Made by a program: the position numbers and the translations under genes. From Gammaproteobacteria bacterium (GTDB lineage Bacteria; Pseudomonadota; Gammaproteobacteria; UBA4575), in NCBI GenBank assembly GCA_014075255.1, contig CP046178.1:1277616-1341615 (forward strand): DNA of 64,000 nucleotides. Reading direction: 5' to 3'. The stretch's first letter is position 1; each line of letters opens with the position of its first letter. The notes beneath the pieces were generated by a model, which saw only the letters and a list, made by a program, of their open reading frames with translations, was not told where the DNA came from and searched no databases. Of this stretch, positions 40,333-51,761 are shown piece by piece.

Positions 40333-40380
40333 TTATTTGCAAGCCTGTTCAATTTCTATATCAAAAACTAAAGTATTCAT
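40333..40380 (-). pseudogene. Truncated duplicate of the exonuclease N-terminus
   Basis: A 15-codon frame MNTLVFDIEIEQACK ending in TAA, followed by one codon (ATA) and the true ATG in the same frame. Its first nine residues (MNTLVFDIE) are identical to the exonuclease, but six of the nine codons differ, all synonymously. It reads as the stub of a diverged homologous gene left when the resident copy was replaced; a translated leader peptide is the other option. Confidence 0.6.
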
Positions 40381-40399
40381 ATTTTAATGCTGGTAAAAA

Positions 40400-41290
40400 T
40401 TACTGGGCAAAAACACCCGTTGATAAATACCGATCACCTCGATCACATACAATGCTTACTATTACTGCATTTTCTACTTGTTTGGAAAGTTTTAATGCAG
40501 CGGCCATTGCGCCACCCGAAGATACGCCACAAAATATTCCTTCTTCCTTACCCATTCTACGCATCATCACTTCTGCTTCTTCTTGAGTAACCTGAATTAC
40601 ATTATCAATATCTTTATCATCAAAAATGCTCGGAACATATTCTTCTGGCCATTTTCGAATACCTGGAATCTTTGAACCTTCTGACGGCTCAACCCCTACA
40701 ATCTGGACATCTGGGTTCACTTCTTTAAGAAATTTTGAGGTTCCCATTATCGTACCAGTAGTACCCATGGAACTTACAAAGTGAGTAACTTTTTTATCGG
40801 TATCTCGCCAAATTTCAGGTCCGGTTGTTTTGTAATGCGCTAAAGGATTATCAGGGTTTGCAAACTGATCTAACACTTTACCTTTACCTTCACTTTGCAT
40901 TTGTAACGCTAAATCACGCGCATGCTCCATCCCTTCTTCTACCGTTACAAGAATAAGCTCTGCACCAAACGCTTGCATCGACTGACGACGTTCCATGCTC
41001 ATATTTTCAGGCATGATTAACTTTAGTATGTAGCCTTTCATTGCCGCTACCATTGCCAGGGCAATACCCGTATTACCGCTAGTGGCCTCAATTAACACAT
41101 CGCCTGGCTTAATGTCACCACGCTCTTCAGCTTCAACAATCATACTTAATGCAGGCCGGTCTTTAACGGAACCCGCTGGATTATTGCCTTCTAATTTCGC
41201 CAATACTAAATTAGAGGTATTACCAGGCAAACGTTGAAGCCGCACTAGCGGTGTATTACCAACAAACTGTTCTATAGTAGGAATTTTCAT
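40400..41290 (-). CDS. cysM: Cysteine synthase B
   Basis: PLP-dependent O-acetylserine (thiol)lyase, 296 residues. PLP lysine in NPAGSVKDRPALSM, substrate loop EATSGNTGIALAM, phosphate-binding GTTGTIMGTSKFLKE. The sequence FCGVSSGGAM and short length favour CysM over CysK; CysM enzymes can also use thiosulfate. It lies 31 bp after acpS in the rnc-era-recO-pdxJ-acpS run. Confidence 0.92.
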   Translation of the reverse strand: MKIPTIEQFVGNTPLVRLQRLPGNTSNLVLAKLEGNNPAGSVKDRPALSMIVEAEERGDIKPGDVLIEATSGNTGIALAMVAAMKGYILKLIMPENMSMERRQSMQAFGAELILVTVEEGMEHARDLALQMQSEGKGKVLDQFANPDNPLAHYKTTGPEIWRDTDKKVTHFVSSMGTTGTIMGTSKFLKEVNPDVQIVGVEPSEGSKIPGIRKWPEEYVPSIFDDKDIDNVIQVTQEEAEVMMRRMGKEEGIFCGVSSGGAMAAALKLSKQVENAVIVSIVCDRGDRYLSTGVFAQ

Positions 41291-41321
41291 TTAATTATTA
41301 TTTACTTCTATACATATATTT

Positions 41322-41708
41322 CTATGTAGCTTTTTCAATTATTAGCGCTTGCGCAACTACATATTTTTTTTCATCCGAAATACTGATATGAACATCGAGC
41401 TTTTCAGCTAGGATCTCTTGCGCAAATTCATCTGTAAACTTTAATATAGGCTTACCCTTTTCATCATGCCGCACATACATTTTACACCAGTGCACATTAT
41501 CTCTTATTCCTGTACCTAGCGCTTTTGAAAACGCTTCTTTTACTGCAAATCGTTTTGCTAAGAATGAGACCTTATCTATTGAATTCTTTAATTCGATTAA
41601 TTCATCATCATGGAGTATTTTCGAAGCAAAGTTTTCAGAAAATCGCTCATACGATTTAGCAATACGTGAAATTTCTACTATATCTATTCCTGTTCCTAAA
41701 ATCTTCAT
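41322..41708 (-). CDS. acpS: Holo-[acyl-carrier-protein] synthase
   Basis: Transfers 4'-phosphopantetheine from CoA to acyl carrier protein. 128 residues. The Mg-binding GTGIDIVEISRI (6-17) and KRFAVKEAFSKALGTGI motifs are intact. Directly follows pdxJ, as in most gammaproteobacteria. Confidence 0.97.
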   Translation of the reverse strand: MKILGTGIDIVEISRIAKSYERFSENFASKILHDDELIELKNSIDKVSFLAKRFAVKEAFSKALGTGIRDNVHWCKMYVRHDEKGKPILKFTDEFAQEILAEKLDVHISISDEKKYVVAQALIIEKAT

Positions 41709-41725
41709 ATTGATTACATGCCAAT

Positions 41726-42460
41726 TTAAGGCTTTGCATCCATCTTTTCTCGCATTTCCCGCACTGCAGTTTCTAAGCCCACAAATAATGCATAGGCCAC
41801 AATTGAATGGCCAATATTTAGTTCATACATACGTTCAATATTTGCAATGGCTGCAACATTTTCATAATGCAACCCATGCCCTGCATTCACCACTAAACCA
41901 AGTGATGCAGCATGCGCTACCGCTTTTTTGATTCTTTCTAACTCTTGAGATTGCTTATCACCCTCACTACTTGCGTATGTTCCAGTATGCAATTCAATGA
42001 CGGGAGCACCTGCTTCAGCCGATGCATCTATTACATTAAAATCCGGTTCAATAAACAATGAAACAGCTATATTTGCTTCTGTTAAAGAAGCAGTAACATC
42101 TTTTATTCGAGCACTATGTTTAATAACATCTAAACCACCTTCAGTCGTCAGCTCTTGGCGGTGTTCTGGAACAATACAACAATTTCCGGGCTTGACCTTC
42201 AATGCAATATCTCGCATCTCATTCGTAGCCGCCATTTCTAAATTCATACTGCTTTGAATAACTTCTTTTGCCAAGTAAACATCATCATCTTGAATATGAC
42301 GTCTATCTTCACGCAAATGCATGGTGATTCCATCAGCGCCCGCTTGCTCTGACAACTTTATCGCCTGCTTTAAGTCTGGATAGGGCGTGAATCGTGCTTG
42401 ACGGATCGTCATCACATGATCAAGATTTACGCCTAAACGCACTTTCGAATTAACCGACAT
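41726..42460 (-). CDS. pdxJ: Pyridoxine 5'-phosphate synthase
   Basis: Closes the pyridine ring of vitamin B6 from 1-deoxyxylulose 5-phosphate and 3-amino-2-oxopropyl phosphate. 244 residues, TIM barrel, octameric. LGVNLDHVMTIRQAR, GADGITMHLREDRRHIQDDD, CIVPEHRQELTTEGG and VNAGHGLHYENV are all diagnostic. Confidence 0.97.
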   Translation of the reverse strand: MSVNSKVRLGVNLDHVMTIRQARFTPYPDLKQAIKLSEQAGADGITMHLREDRRHIQDDDVYLAKEVIQSSMNLEMAATNEMRDIALKVKPGNCCIVPEHRQELTTEGGLDVIKHSARIKDVTASLTEANIAVSLFIEPDFNVIDASAEAGAPVIELHTGTYASSEGDKQSQELERIKKAVAHAASLGLVVNAGHGLHYENVAAIANIERMYELNIGHSIVAYALFVGLETAVREMREKMDAKP

Positions 42461-42488
42461 TTAATTATTTTAGAAATTACTTAAGTGA

Positions 42489-43202
42489 TTATGCTTGCAT
42501 AAATTGCAAAATTTCTCGACTGTGCAATGGTCGACTGTCCAAATGCCAATTTATAACACCTCGCATGAGTCGCTTGGCCTCTGCTAGACATGATGTATCC
42601 ATACTCAAAGGTGATTGCAAACCTATTAACGTCGCACCCTTAATTACATTCCATGCGGTATTTTCCCTTGCATCATTTTTACAGGGAATTCTAGCGGGGC
42701 CTAGTCCTACGTCATATCGATAAAACCCATCTTCATGGATCGGAGTTTCATGATCTACTTCTTTATCTAAGGAAAGGCCGTGACCTACCAGCTCAAGCAA
42801 TTCTATTTCAAATAACCGCAAAACCTTTTCCTGGCTATCACCTTTCTCCAACAGATGAATAACATTTTTATATAGATCAAAAATTTCTTTGCTTGGACTG
42901 GACTTAGGCACTAGCTTTAAAATCAGCTCATTCAAATACATTCCCATAATAGACACTTCAGGTGTTGTTACTTGTTTTGCCGTAACACTCTCCACATGAG
43001 TAAGCGTGAACAACTCACCCCTACCACTCCAAGAAATAAGAAGAGGCGTAAACAATAAGTCTACACTTGAATTTTTTTTCTTTGAACTATGCCCAAGACA
43101 AGAAACCAAACCATACTCAGGAGTAAGCATCTCTACAATACGGCTAGATTCTCGATAACGTCTGGCATGCATACAGTAAGCTTGCTGTAATTGCACTCTC
43201 AT
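42489..43202 (-). CDS. recO: DNA repair protein RecO
   Basis: RecF-pathway mediator that anneals DNA and loads RecA with RecR. 237 residues. N-terminal OB-fold: AYCMHARRYRESSRIVEMLT and YGLVSCLGHSSKKK; the helical C-terminal part carries FEIELLELVGHGLSLD. No Cys4 zinc finger is evident, as in other gammaproteobacterial RecO. It is 26 bp downstream of era. Confidence 0.95.
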   Translation of the reverse strand: MRVQLQQAYCMHARRYRESSRIVEMLTPEYGLVSCLGHSSKKKNSSVDLLFTPLLISWSGRGELFTLTHVESVTAKQVTTPEVSIMGMYLNELILKLVPKSSPSKEIFDLYKNVIHLLEKGDSQEKVLRLFEIELLELVGHGLSLDKEVDHETPIHEDGFYRYDVGLGPARIPCKNDARENTAWNVIKGATLIGLQSPLSMDTSCLAEAKRLMRGVINWHLDSRPLHSREILQFMQA

Positions 43203-43228
43203 AGTTGCATCTTCATAATCGAGTTCAA

Positions 43229-44116
43229 TTATTCCTTAAATTGCGACACGATATCTTGCTGATCTTGCCAATTCTGTTTGACTTTTACCCAAGTTTTTAG
43301 CATTACTTTTTTATTAAATACTCTTTCAAGCCTGTTACGAGCCTGCTCGCCAATAGTTTTTAATTTTGAACCTTTTTTACCAATCACGATACCTTTTTGA
43401 CTATCTTTCTCTACCCAAATAACCACACCAATAGATATTAAATTTTCATCAAAAGTTAGATTTTCAACTTCTGTGTAGATAGCATAAGGAAGTTCTTTAT
43501 GAAGCTGAGTAATGGCAGTACCACGCACAATTTCAGATATCACAAATGCATCATCTCGATCCCAAGTGACATCTTTGGGGAAAAGGAAAACAGATTCTGG
43601 CACCTGGCTACACAAAACATTCGTTAACGTATTCATACTTTTATCATGCAAGGCGGATATAGGGATAATATCCTCAAATTCATAGCGACCTTTTGCATCT
43701 TCCAAAATTGGCAATAACGCTGATTTATCTTTCATTCTGTCAATTTTATTTATCACGAGAACAGTAGGTCGATTCGCTTCTTTAACTTGGTTTAACAAAT
43801 AGTCGTCTTCATCGCTCCAACGGCCCATTTCTGCAACCATTAAAATCACATCCACCTCTTGCAAGCTAGACAATGCATTACTGATAAGAACTTTGTTAAT
43901 TAATCTTTTATTACCTAACTGAATTCCAGGTGTATCTACCAAAACCAGCTGACGCGTTTCTAAACTTAAGATTCCACGAATATTGTGGCGCGTAGTTTGT
44001 GGCTTATGTGTGGCAATAGATAGTTGCTCGCCCAAGAGAGCATTAAATAGAGTGGACTTACCTACGTTTGCACGGCCAACAATAGCTACAAAACCACAAC
44101 GTGTTTTAGTTGCCAT
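43229..44116 (-). CDS. era: GTPase Era
   Basis: Essential GTPase in 16S rRNA maturation and 30S assembly. 295 residues. G1 GRANVGKST, G3 DTPG and G4 NKID are present. The C-terminal KH domain includes VIGKKGSKLKTIGEQAR, which binds the 3' end of 16S rRNA. It is 6 bp after rnc. Confidence 0.97.
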   Translation of the reverse strand: MATKTRCGFVAIVGRANVGKSTLFNALLGEQLSIATHKPQTTRHNIRGILSLETRQLVLVDTPGIQLGNKRLINKVLISNALSSLQEVDVILMVAEMGRWSDEDDYLLNQVKEANRPTVLVINKIDRMKDKSALLPILEDAKGRYEFEDIIPISALHDKSMNTLTNVLCSQVPESVFLFPKDVTWDRDDAFVISEIVRGTAITQLHKELPYAIYTEVENLTFDENLISIGVVIWVEKDSQKGIVIGKKGSKLKTIGEQARNRLERVFNKKVMLKTWVKVKQNWQDQQDIVSQFKE

Positions 44117-44122
44117 TTCTTA

Positions 44123-44791
44123 TTAATTATTTTTCTTTGAAACAAATTCAAAAGCAATCTCTGCAGCAACTTGTTCTGCTTTTCGACGACTTGTTCCGAT
44201 CCCAATAAAGGATTCATTACAATTCTCAACTACACATTGAACTGAGAACGTCTCATTTCCAGATTTACCCTGCTTCTCAACAATGTTGTACAACGGCAGG
44301 TTTTCACCATTAGATTGTAATAATTCTTGCAACCTGGTTTTTGCATCCTTGAGCTCATCAACTGTTGGAATATTAGAGAATCGGCTTGTATATAACTTTT
44401 CAATAAATACACAGGCACTCTCGTAACCTTTAGAAATGAAGACCGCTCCTATCAACGCTTCAAGTGCATCCGCTAAAATTGAAGATCTTCGAAGCCCACC
44501 AGACTTTAGCTCTCCTGCACCTAAAACCAAATGACTTGCCAAATTATGTTCACGCGCAATTTCAGCCAAGGTATCTTTTTTAACTAGATGAGCTCGCATA
44601 CGAGTAAGGTCACCTTCAGGATAGGACGGGAAATGGGTAAACAACCAGTTTGCAACAAAGAATCCTAACAAAGAATCACCCAGGTACTCTAGACGTTCAT
44701 TATTATTACTGTTTACACTTCGATGCGTTAAAGCGCGAAGGCACTGATCCGAACTTAAAAACTCTTCTCCAAGTAGATCAACAAGACTCAA
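44123..44791 (-). CDS. rnc: Ribonuclease III
   Basis: Double-strand-specific endoribonuclease for rRNA precursor processing and regulatory RNA decay. 222 residues. Signature NERLEYLGDSLLGFF, second acidic cluster DALEALIGAVFISKG, and a C-terminal dsRNA-binding domain (TRLQELLQSNG, GIGTSRRKAEQVAAEIA). Upstream of era in the usual order. Confidence 0.97.
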   Translation of the reverse strand: MSLVDLLGEEFLSSDQCLRALTHRSVNSNNNERLEYLGDSLLGFFVANWLFTHFPSYPEGDLTRMRAHLVKKDTLAEIAREHNLASHLVLGAGELKSGGLRRSSILADALEALIGAVFISKGYESACVFIEKLYTSRFSNIPTVDELKDAKTRLQELLQSNGENLPLYNIVEKQGKSGNETFSVQCVVENCNESFIGIGTSRRKAEQVAAEIAFEFVSKKNN

Positions 44792-44809
44792 TGTTTATAT
44801 TCTTAGGTT

Positions 44810-45187
44810 TTATTTTTTAGTACTGATAGTTTGACGTTGATCAAATGTAGCTATCGCATCCAAATTTGCAATAATAGGAACTCTTACCTCGTAATCCAAA
44901 CCAAAATCGATTGAAGTTTTATTTCTTTTAAAAACAAAATGATCTTTCTTTACTCCATAGACACCATTGATATTTAGGCGTTTACTTATAGACTGCCATA
45001 GTTGCTTCTTATTAGGTTTTTTGCTCTGCATCTCAAAGGCAATATCTTCCACAATTTTTTCTGTGGTGAGGCCTTTGTAATACACGGGAAATAGCTTTAT
45101 GCCTATCATCATCAAAAACCCTATAAGCGCCAAAAAAAATACCCAAAATATAAATGTTGCACCACGTTGCTTATGCATAGTAATCAT
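44810..45187 (-). CDS. DUF4845 membrane protein
   Basis: 125 residues with the short N-terminal RGATFIFWVFFLALIGFLMM, a pilin-like start followed by one membrane helix, then a soluble beta-rich domain. This is the DUF4845 protein that commonly sits between lepB and rnc in beta- and gammaproteobacteria. Function unknown. Confidence 0.88.
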   Translation of the reverse strand: MITMHKQRGATFIFWVFFLALIGFLMMIGIKLFPVYYKGLTTEKIVEDIAFEMQSKKPNKKQLWQSISKRLNINGVYGVKKDHFVFKRNKTSIDFGLDYEVRVPIIANLDAIATFDQRQTISTKK

Positions 45188-45202
45188 TTGAATATCCTCA
45201 TC

Positions 45203-46048
45203 TTAAATTATTTTTTTGCCTACTCGATCAAAATTAAACTTCTTTCCAGCAAAATCCCAATTCATCCAAACTAAAAAAGCTCGCCCTACTAAATTTTCTT
45301 CTGGCACAAACCCCCAGATTCGACTATCACTACTGTGATCTCGATTATCACCCATAACAAAAAAGTGATTTTGCGGAACGGTAAATTCTCCAGGCACACT
45401 ATACCCCACCTTCTTTAATAAAATATCGTGCGGTTGATGCTCAAGGTCTTCGCGTAATATGGTCGCACCATTCATTACACTATTTGCACCTTCACCCTGA
45501 TAAACTCCATTCTTTTGCTGATTAACCAGATCACCATTGATATACAGTTTTTTATCACGATACGTTATGTGGTCTCCTGGCAAACCAATCACGCGTTTAA
45601 TGTAGTCATCTGCAGGATTTTTCGGAAAACGGAAAACTGCTACATCTCCACGTTGTGGAATGCCAATACCCAGCACTTTTTTATGCAACACCGGTAAACG
45701 AATTCCATAGGCAAATTTATTCACCAGAATAAAATCACCATGCAGCAAAGTAGGCATCATTGAGCCTGATGGAATACGAAATGGTTCAGCTATAAAAGAA
45801 CGCAATATCAAGACAATAAGCAATATAGGAAAAAAGGACTTACAAAGATCTAAAAACCATGGTTCACGGTATTCTCTGTTACTCGGCCCTACAGCCTCTT
45901 GACCATGTGTTGAATCATAAGATTTCTCTAGTGCACGTTTTCGCCGCTTATCACCTAGAAAAAGTTTATCTAGCAACCAAACAAGTCCGGTAACTAAAGC
46001 ACCTATTAATAAGGCCAATTCTAAATCAAAGTGCAAATCTGGAGACAT
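45203..46048 (-). CDS. lepB: Signal peptidase I
   Basis: Membrane-bound leader peptidase, 281 residues. Two N-terminal membrane helices (about 7-25 and 70-88), the catalytic Ser in FRIPSGSMMPTLL and Lys in DYIKRVIGLPGD, and box E GDNRDHSSDSR-WGFVP. LepA, usually upstream, is not in this position; a tRNA gene and a 192-bp gap (46049-46240) with nothing recognisable are there instead. Confidence 0.96.
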   Translation of the reverse strand: MSPDLHFDLELALLIGALVTGLVWLLDKLFLGDKRRKRALEKSYDSTHGQEAVGPSNREYREPWFLDLCKSFFPILLIVLILRSFIAEPFRIPSGSMMPTLLHGDFILVNKFAYGIRLPVLHKKVLGIGIPQRGDVAVFRFPKNPADDYIKRVIGLPGDHITYRDKKLYINGDLVNQQKNGVYQGEGANSVMNGATILREDLEHQPHDILLKKVGYSVPGEFTVPQNHFFVMGDNRDHSSDSRIWGFVPEENLVGRAFLVWMNWDFAGKKFNFDRVGKKII

Positions 46049-46240
46049 ATATATTAATTTATCAGCAATACATTAGAACAGATAGCAAAGTGCTGTCTAT
46101 TTAGTGCTTTACTTAATTTAAAAGGAAACTAAATTCTACGCTATGAATAGCCATAAAATCATGTAGTTACTAAGTATAGAAGCTATACCTGGTGAGTGCG
46201 AGCCTAGACCCGACAATTAGCAAGAATATATAGAAAATTT

Positions 46241-46317
46241 TGGTCGGGATGAGAGGATTCGAACCTCCGACCCCCACACCCCCAGTGTGGTGCGCTACCA
46301 GGCTGCGCTACACCCCG
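46241..46317 (-). tRNA. tRNA-Pro (anticodon GGG)
   Basis: 77-nt cloverleaf on the minus strand. Acceptor arm CGGGGTG pairs with CATCCCG; the D arm has AGCGCAGCCTGG; anticodon stem CCACA/TGTGG encloses loop CTGGGGG, giving anticodon GGG; TTCGAAT occupies the T loop. The 3' CCA is encoded. Location downstream of merR/ihfA is conserved in several gammaproteobacteria. Confidence 0.97.
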
Positions 46318-46353
46318 AGAAATGACAAATAGCTATATTGGTTTATAAGTGAC

Positions 46354-46710
46354 TTAACGTTTCAAAACTTGAAGCAGGTCTTCAAGCTCTACACGCATTT
46401 GATGAACGACTTGTTGGCTTTGATTCTGGTCTTCTTTAGCATCTGACCCAGCAAGTTTTTGTCTTGCCCCACCTATGGTGTATCCCTGCTCGTATAAGAG
46501 ACTACGAATTTGACGAATTAAGATGACATCATGCCGTTGGTAGTAACGACGATTACCGCGACGCTTTACAGGCTTAAGAGAAGGAAATTCTTGCTCCCAA
46601 TATCGAAGCACGTGTGGTTTTACTCCACATAATTCGCTAACTTCTCCAATTGTAAAATATCGTTTGCCCGGAATTACCGGTAATTCATTATTATTATTGA
46701 TTTCCAGCAT
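46354..46710 (-). CDS. MerR-family transcriptional regulator
   Basis: 118 residues: a MerR winged-helix DNA-binding domain ([20 protein letters not shown], then [11 protein letters not shown] and [10 protein letters not shown]) plus a short C-terminal helix and no ligand-binding domain. The start overlaps ihfA by 17 bp. This small MerR gene after ihfA is a conserved neighbour in gammaproteobacteria, and no target is known. Confidence 0.93.
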   Translation of the reverse strand: MLEINNNNELPVIPGKRYFTIGEVSELCGVKPHVLRYWEQEFPSLKPVKRRGNRRYYQRHDVILIRQIRSLLYEQGYTIGGARQKLAGSDAKEDQNQSQQVVHQMRVELEDLLQVLKR

Positions 46711-46990
46711 ATGCCTCGACTCTCGCTTTTAATTTCTGCCCAGGACGGAATGTAACCACACGTCTTGCAGAAATTGGAATCTCCTCACCCGTTTTTGGAT
46801 TACGCCCAGGACGCTGATTTTTATCACGCAAAATAAAATTACCAAAGCCTGATAACTTTACTTCATGTCCTTGTTCAAGTGCGACACGAACCTCTTCAAA
46901 AAAGATTTCGACGAGTTCTTTTGCTTCTCTTTTGTTGAGGCCTAATTCCTCGAACAAATTTTCTGCCATGTCTGCTTTAGTGAGCGCCAT
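46694..46990 (-). CDS. ihfA: Integration host factor subunit alpha
   Basis: 98-residue HU/IHF-fold DNA-bending protein that acts with Ihf[21 protein letters not shown], the [20 protein letters not shown] beta-arm with its intercalating Pro, and [19 protein letters not shown]. It directly follows pheT (7 bp) as in E. coli. Confidence 0.97.
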   Translation of the reverse strand: MALTKADMAENLFEELGLNKREAKELVEIFFEEVRVALEQGHEVKLSGFGNFILRDKNQRPGRNPKTGEEIPISARRVVTFRPGQKLKARVEAYAGNQ

Positions 46991-46997
46991 TTTTTTA

Positions 46998-49382
46998 TTA
47001 GCTTCTTATTTCTGCTCCAACTTTATTTTCAAGTTGAGAAATAATTAATAAGACTGTTTGTTCTATTTCTTTATCTGTAAGGGTGCGTGAAAACTCTTGT
47101 AAAATCAAGCTTAAAGAGACGCTTTTCTTTGATTCTGAGATGCCTTCACCTTTGTAAACACTAAACACTTCGACACATTGCAGGCATGCAATATTCATTT
47201 GTTCAATGTTTGAACGAATCTCTGCCGCATTGACATTATCATTAACTATCATCGTGATATCCCGACGAATCGAGGGGTATTTGGATAACGCTTGGAAAAC
47301 ACTAGCCGCAGGTTTCTTTATTAATTCATTTAACTGCAATTCAAACAAATAAACAGCCGAATCGATATCGATTGCAGATTGAATACGTGGATGCAACTTA
47401 CCTAAACGACCAATCACCACATCACCGAATAAAATTTTTGCCGATTGTCCTGGATGTAGCGCAGCATCCTCTGCAGGTAAAAATGAAACTCGATCTATCG
47501 GCAAAGAAGAAATCTTTAACACATGCTCTACATCACCCTTAAGATCATAAAAGTCCACCCTTCTACTCATCGAACCCCACTGTTCCGGCTCACAATCACC
47601 AACAATGAGGCCTGATAGACTAGGTGATTGTTTTAAACCATCAGTTGTATTTTTAAACTGTAATGCCTGTTCAAAAATGCGTATTCGAGGTTGTTGTCGA
47701 TGAAGATTGTGTTGTGCAGCTTTTAGCAAACCCGGCCAAGCACTACTTCGCATCACTGATAATTCTTGAGATATAGGATTTGCGAGTTGTTTACTTGGAT
47801 TCCCATCATTGAACAACTCTTCAATCTCTTGGGCAACAAAGCTAAAGGTAATAACTTCATGGTAGCCACGAGATACCAATACACCCTTCATTGCTCCAAG
47901 TTGATTGGCTTCGATGTTTAAAGTGGTATTAATGGCTAATGCCTTCACATCAGCAGGAATATTCTCATACCCCACTAAGCGCGCAACCTCTTCTATTAAG
48001 TCAACATCTATCTTCAAATCAAACCGATAACTTGGTGGCTGCACATGTAACACATTTTTCTCAACTTCCACTTTACATTGCAAACGCACAAGTAGTGACT
48101 GCACTTTTTGCACGGCAAGCTTTATACCCAGTAATGATTCAACCTTAGAATGCTCTAACAATATTTTTACAGGTTTAGGCAATTCAGATAAGTCTTCTTC
48201 GAAAATTACTGGCCCAGCCTCACCTCCAACCAATTCTAAAATTAACTGTGTTGCTCTTTCGATTGCTTGCGTTGCTAAATTAGGGTCAACACCACGCTCA
48301 AACCGATGAGAAGAATCAGTATGCAAACCATATCGTCGCGCTTTCCCTGCAACGATTTCCGGCTTGAATGATGCACTTTCTAAAAATACTCTCGCAGTGC
48401 CATGCTGAATTGCAGTTTCCTGTCCGCCCATAATTCCAGCAAGTGCCACCGCTTGTTTTTCATCTGCTATTACTAGTTCGTCTTCCGATAGCTCTACCGT
48501 TTGACCATCTAACAATTCAAGCTTCTCTGCTTTATTAGCAAAGCGAACTACCACACCACCATTTAATGTGTCCAAATCAAATGCATGCATAGGTTGCCCC
48601 ATCTCAAGCATAACGAAATTTATGATATCCGTTATCGCATTAATTGCACGCACACCTGCACGTCGTAATTTTTCTTGCATCCATAATGGGCTCTGTACAG
48701 ACCCCGTCACTCCCTCAATCACCCTGCCCACATAACGCGGGCACTCTTGTTTAGCTTTTATAGAAACAGGAAGTACAGACTTAATAGTTGCTTTAACTTC
48801 GGCTATTGTAAAATTTTTTTGCAGAGGCTTATCTAATAACGCTGACACTTCACGTGCCACACCTTGAACACTTAAACAATCAGAACGGTTTGGCGTTAAA
48901 TCAATATCAATCACTTTATCAGCCAAATCTAAACCAGAATATACATCTACACCTAATTTGGCATCTTCAGGTAATTCCAAAATTCCCTGGGAAGACTCTG
49001 TTAAACCTAACTCACTTGGCGAACACAACATGCCAAAAGATTCCACACCGCGCAGCTCTTTGGGTTCAATCTTAAAATCGTTGGGCAACACTGCTCCTAC
49101 TTTTGCAAAAGCAACAATAAGTCCTTTGCGCACGTTGTTAGCACCACAGATAACGTTGCTAACTTCGCCTTTCCCGTCATCTACCTGACAGATATGAAGT
49201 TTTTTTGCATCGGGATGAGGTTCTACTTTAATAACTTTAGCAATTACCACACCAGAAAACATAGGCGCTGCAAACTCAACACCATCAACCTCTAAACCGG
49301 CCATTGTTAAAATATCAGCCAGTTGCTGTGTACCCACTCCTGGATCTATCCACTCACGCAACCAGTTTTCGCTTACACGCAT
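46998..49382 (-). CDS. pheT: Phenylalanyl-tRNA synthetase subunit beta
   Basis: 794 residues, as in E. coli. N-terminal EMAP-like tRNA-binding domain ([20 protein letters not shown]), B3/B4 editing domain ([12 protein letters not shown]), B5 domain, catalytic-like core ([20 protein letters not shown]), and a C-terminal ferredoxin-fold anticodon-binding domain ([12 protein letters not shown]). Paired with pheS. Confidence 0.97.
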   Translation of the reverse strand: MRVSENWLREWIDPGVGTQQLADILTMAGLEVDGVEFAAPMFSGVVIAKVIKVEPHPDAKKLHICQVDDGKGEVSNVICGANNVRKGLIVAFAKVGAVLPNDFKIEPKELRGVESFGMLCSPSELGLTESSQGILELPEDAKLGVDVYSGLDLADKVIDIDLTPNRSDCLSVQGVAREVSALLDKPLQKNFTIAEVKATIKSVLPVSIKAKQECPRYVGRVIEGVTGSVQSPLWMQEKLRRAGVRAINAITDIINFVMLEMGQPMHAFDLDTLNGGVVVRFANKAEKLELLDGQTVELSEDELVIADEKQAVALAGIMGGQETAIQHGTARVFLESASFKPEIVAGKARRYGLHTDSSHRFERGVDPNLATQAIERATQLILELVGGEAGPVIFEEDLSELPKPVKILLEHSKVESLLGIKLAVQKVQSLLVRLQCKVEVEKNVLHVQPPSYRFDLKIDVDLIEEVARLVGYENIPADVKALAINTTLNIEANQLGAMKGVLVSRGYHEVITFSFVAQEIEELFNDGNPSKQLANPISQELSVMRSSAWPGLLKAAQHNLHRQQPRIRIFEQALQFKNTTDGLKQSPSLSGLIVGDCEPEQWGSMSRRVDFYDLKGDVEHVLKISSLPIDRVSFLPAEDAALHPGQSAKILFGDVVIGRLGKLHPRIQSAIDIDSAVYLFELQLNELIKKPAASVFQALSKYPSIRRDITMIVNDNVNAAEIRSNIEQMNIACLQCVEVFSVYKGEGISESKKSVSLSLILQEFSRTLTDKEIEQTVLLIISQLENKVGAEIRS

Positions 49383-49404
49383 GATTTAATTCTTAACCTA
49401 GTAG

Positions 49405-50463
<1,059 letters not shown>

Positions 50464-50520
50464 TCAACTTATACAAATAGATCTTTTGTGTTGATAACAA
50501 TCCTCTGAACAGGTACTTGG

Positions 50521-50883
50521 CTAAGCCGTTGCTAAACTTGCTTTTGCTCTTTCAGCCAGCTTACCAAATGTATCAATATCATGAATCGCTAAGTCCGCTA
50601 ATACTTTACGGTCGATATCAATTGAAGCTTTATTCAAGCCATCAATCAATCTGCTATAAGATAAATCAAACTGTCTCGCTGCAGCATTGATGCGTACAAT
50701 CCAAAGTGAACGGAACTGACGCTTCTTTTGTCTGCGGTCACGATATGCATATTGGCCCGCTTTAATTACCGCTTGTTTGGCAACACGGTAAACATTTTTT
50801 CGTGCTCCGTAATACCCTTTAGCTTTAGCACGCACTTTTTTATGTTTTGCGTGTGCGACAACGGATCTTTTTGCTCTTGGCAT
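50521..50883 (-). CDS. rplT: 50S ribosomal protein L20
   Basis: 120 residues, highly basic. [21 protein letters not shown]-terminal extension and [20 protein letters not shown] core. In E. coli L20 represses its own operon by binding the rpmI-rplT leader; 90 bp separate the two genes here, enough for such a site, but none is identified. Confidence 0.97.
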   Translation of the reverse strand: MPRAKRSVVAHAKHKKVRAKAKGYYGARKNVYRVAKQAVIKAGQYAYRDRRQKKRQFRSLWIVRINAAARQFDLSYSRLIDGLNKASIDIDRKVLADLAIHDIDTFGKLAERAKASLATA

Positions 50884-50973
50884 CTCAGTACTCTCTAATC
50901 TTTTGGCTAATTTCTTTAGCTAAGTTTGTTTAACTAATTTCTTTTGATATGGGTTATATCTTATGTCTATGAC

Positions 50974-51171
50974 TTAAGCATAAGGAAGCATTTGCTTCAC
51001 AGCTTTAACATCTGCATCGGCGATCATTGCATCAGCACGCAAGTGCCTTTTCCTCTTAGTGCTCTTCTTGCTAAGAATATGCCTTAAATGAGATTGTGAA
51101 CGCTTGAAGCCACCTTTAGCAGTTCTCTTAAAGCGCTTTGCAGCACCTCTGTTTGTTTTTAATTTTGGCAT
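50974..51171 (-). CDS. rpmI: 50S ribosomal protein L35
   Basis: 65 residues, Lys/Arg-rich, with [20 protein letters not shown] and [17 protein letters not shown]. Standard position between infC and rplT. Confidence 0.96.
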   Translation of the reverse strand: MPKLKTNRGAAKRFKRTAKGGFKRSQSHLRHILSKKSTKRKRHLRADAMIADADVKAVKQMLPYA

Positions 51172-51213
51172 CTTAATTTTCGTTTATAAATGTTTATATA
51201 ATTTCTTTGACTT

Positions 51214-51741
51214 TTACTTCTTTAATTTCTTTAGCGGAGTGAACACCATCACCAATTGCCTTCCTTCTAACTTTGGTCGTTGCTCTACTTCGCCATATTC
51301 TTTTAAATCTTCTTCTACTCTATCCAGTAACTTTACACCTAAATTTTGGTGCATCATTTCCCTGCCTCGAAATCGAATAGTAACTTTCGTTTTATCACCT
51401 TCGGTTAAAAACTCAGTAAGTTTTCTTAACTTAGTTTGATAGTCACCTTCTTCAGTTCCCGGTCTAAACTTAATTTCTTTTACATGAATTAGTTTTTGTT
51501 TCTTTTTCGCAGCGTGTGATTTCTTGCTTTGCTCAAATTTAAATTTACCGTAATCCATAACCCTGCAAACCGGAGGTTTAGCATTGGGTACGATCTCAAC
51601 TAAATCTAAATCAGCGTCTTGTGCAATTTGTTGCGCTTCGTCAATCGCAACTACACCAACTTGTTCGCCATCACTTCCAATCAAACGAACTTCTTGATCG
51701 GTTATATCACCATTTAAACGATTACCTTTCGCTGCGCTAAT
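51214..51741 (-). CDS. infC: Translation initiation factor IF-3 (ATT start)
   Basis: 175 residues when started at the ATT codon 51741-51739. Upstream in frame there is only AAT and then a TAG stop. The ATT is preceded by a strong GGAGG (51750-51754) at 8 nt, and starting there restores [20 protein letters not shown], the expected IF-3 N-terminus. The nearest alternative, a TTG 19 codons in, would cut off this conserved region. AUU starts are the known device by which IF-3 represses its own translation. Domains N (linker near 80) and C are complete ([17 protein letters not shown]). Confidence 0.95.
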   Translation of the reverse strand: MSAAKGNRLNGDITDQEVRLIGSDGEQVGVVAIDEAQQIAQDADLDLVEIVPNAKPPVCRVMDYGKFKFEQSKKSHAAKKKQKLIHVKEIKFRPGTEEGDYQTKLRKLTEFLTEGDKTKVTIRFRGREMMHQNLGVKLLDRVEEDLKEYGEVEQRPKLEGRQLVMVFTPLKKLKK

Positions 51742-51761
51742 ATTCTAATCCTCCAAAAAAA

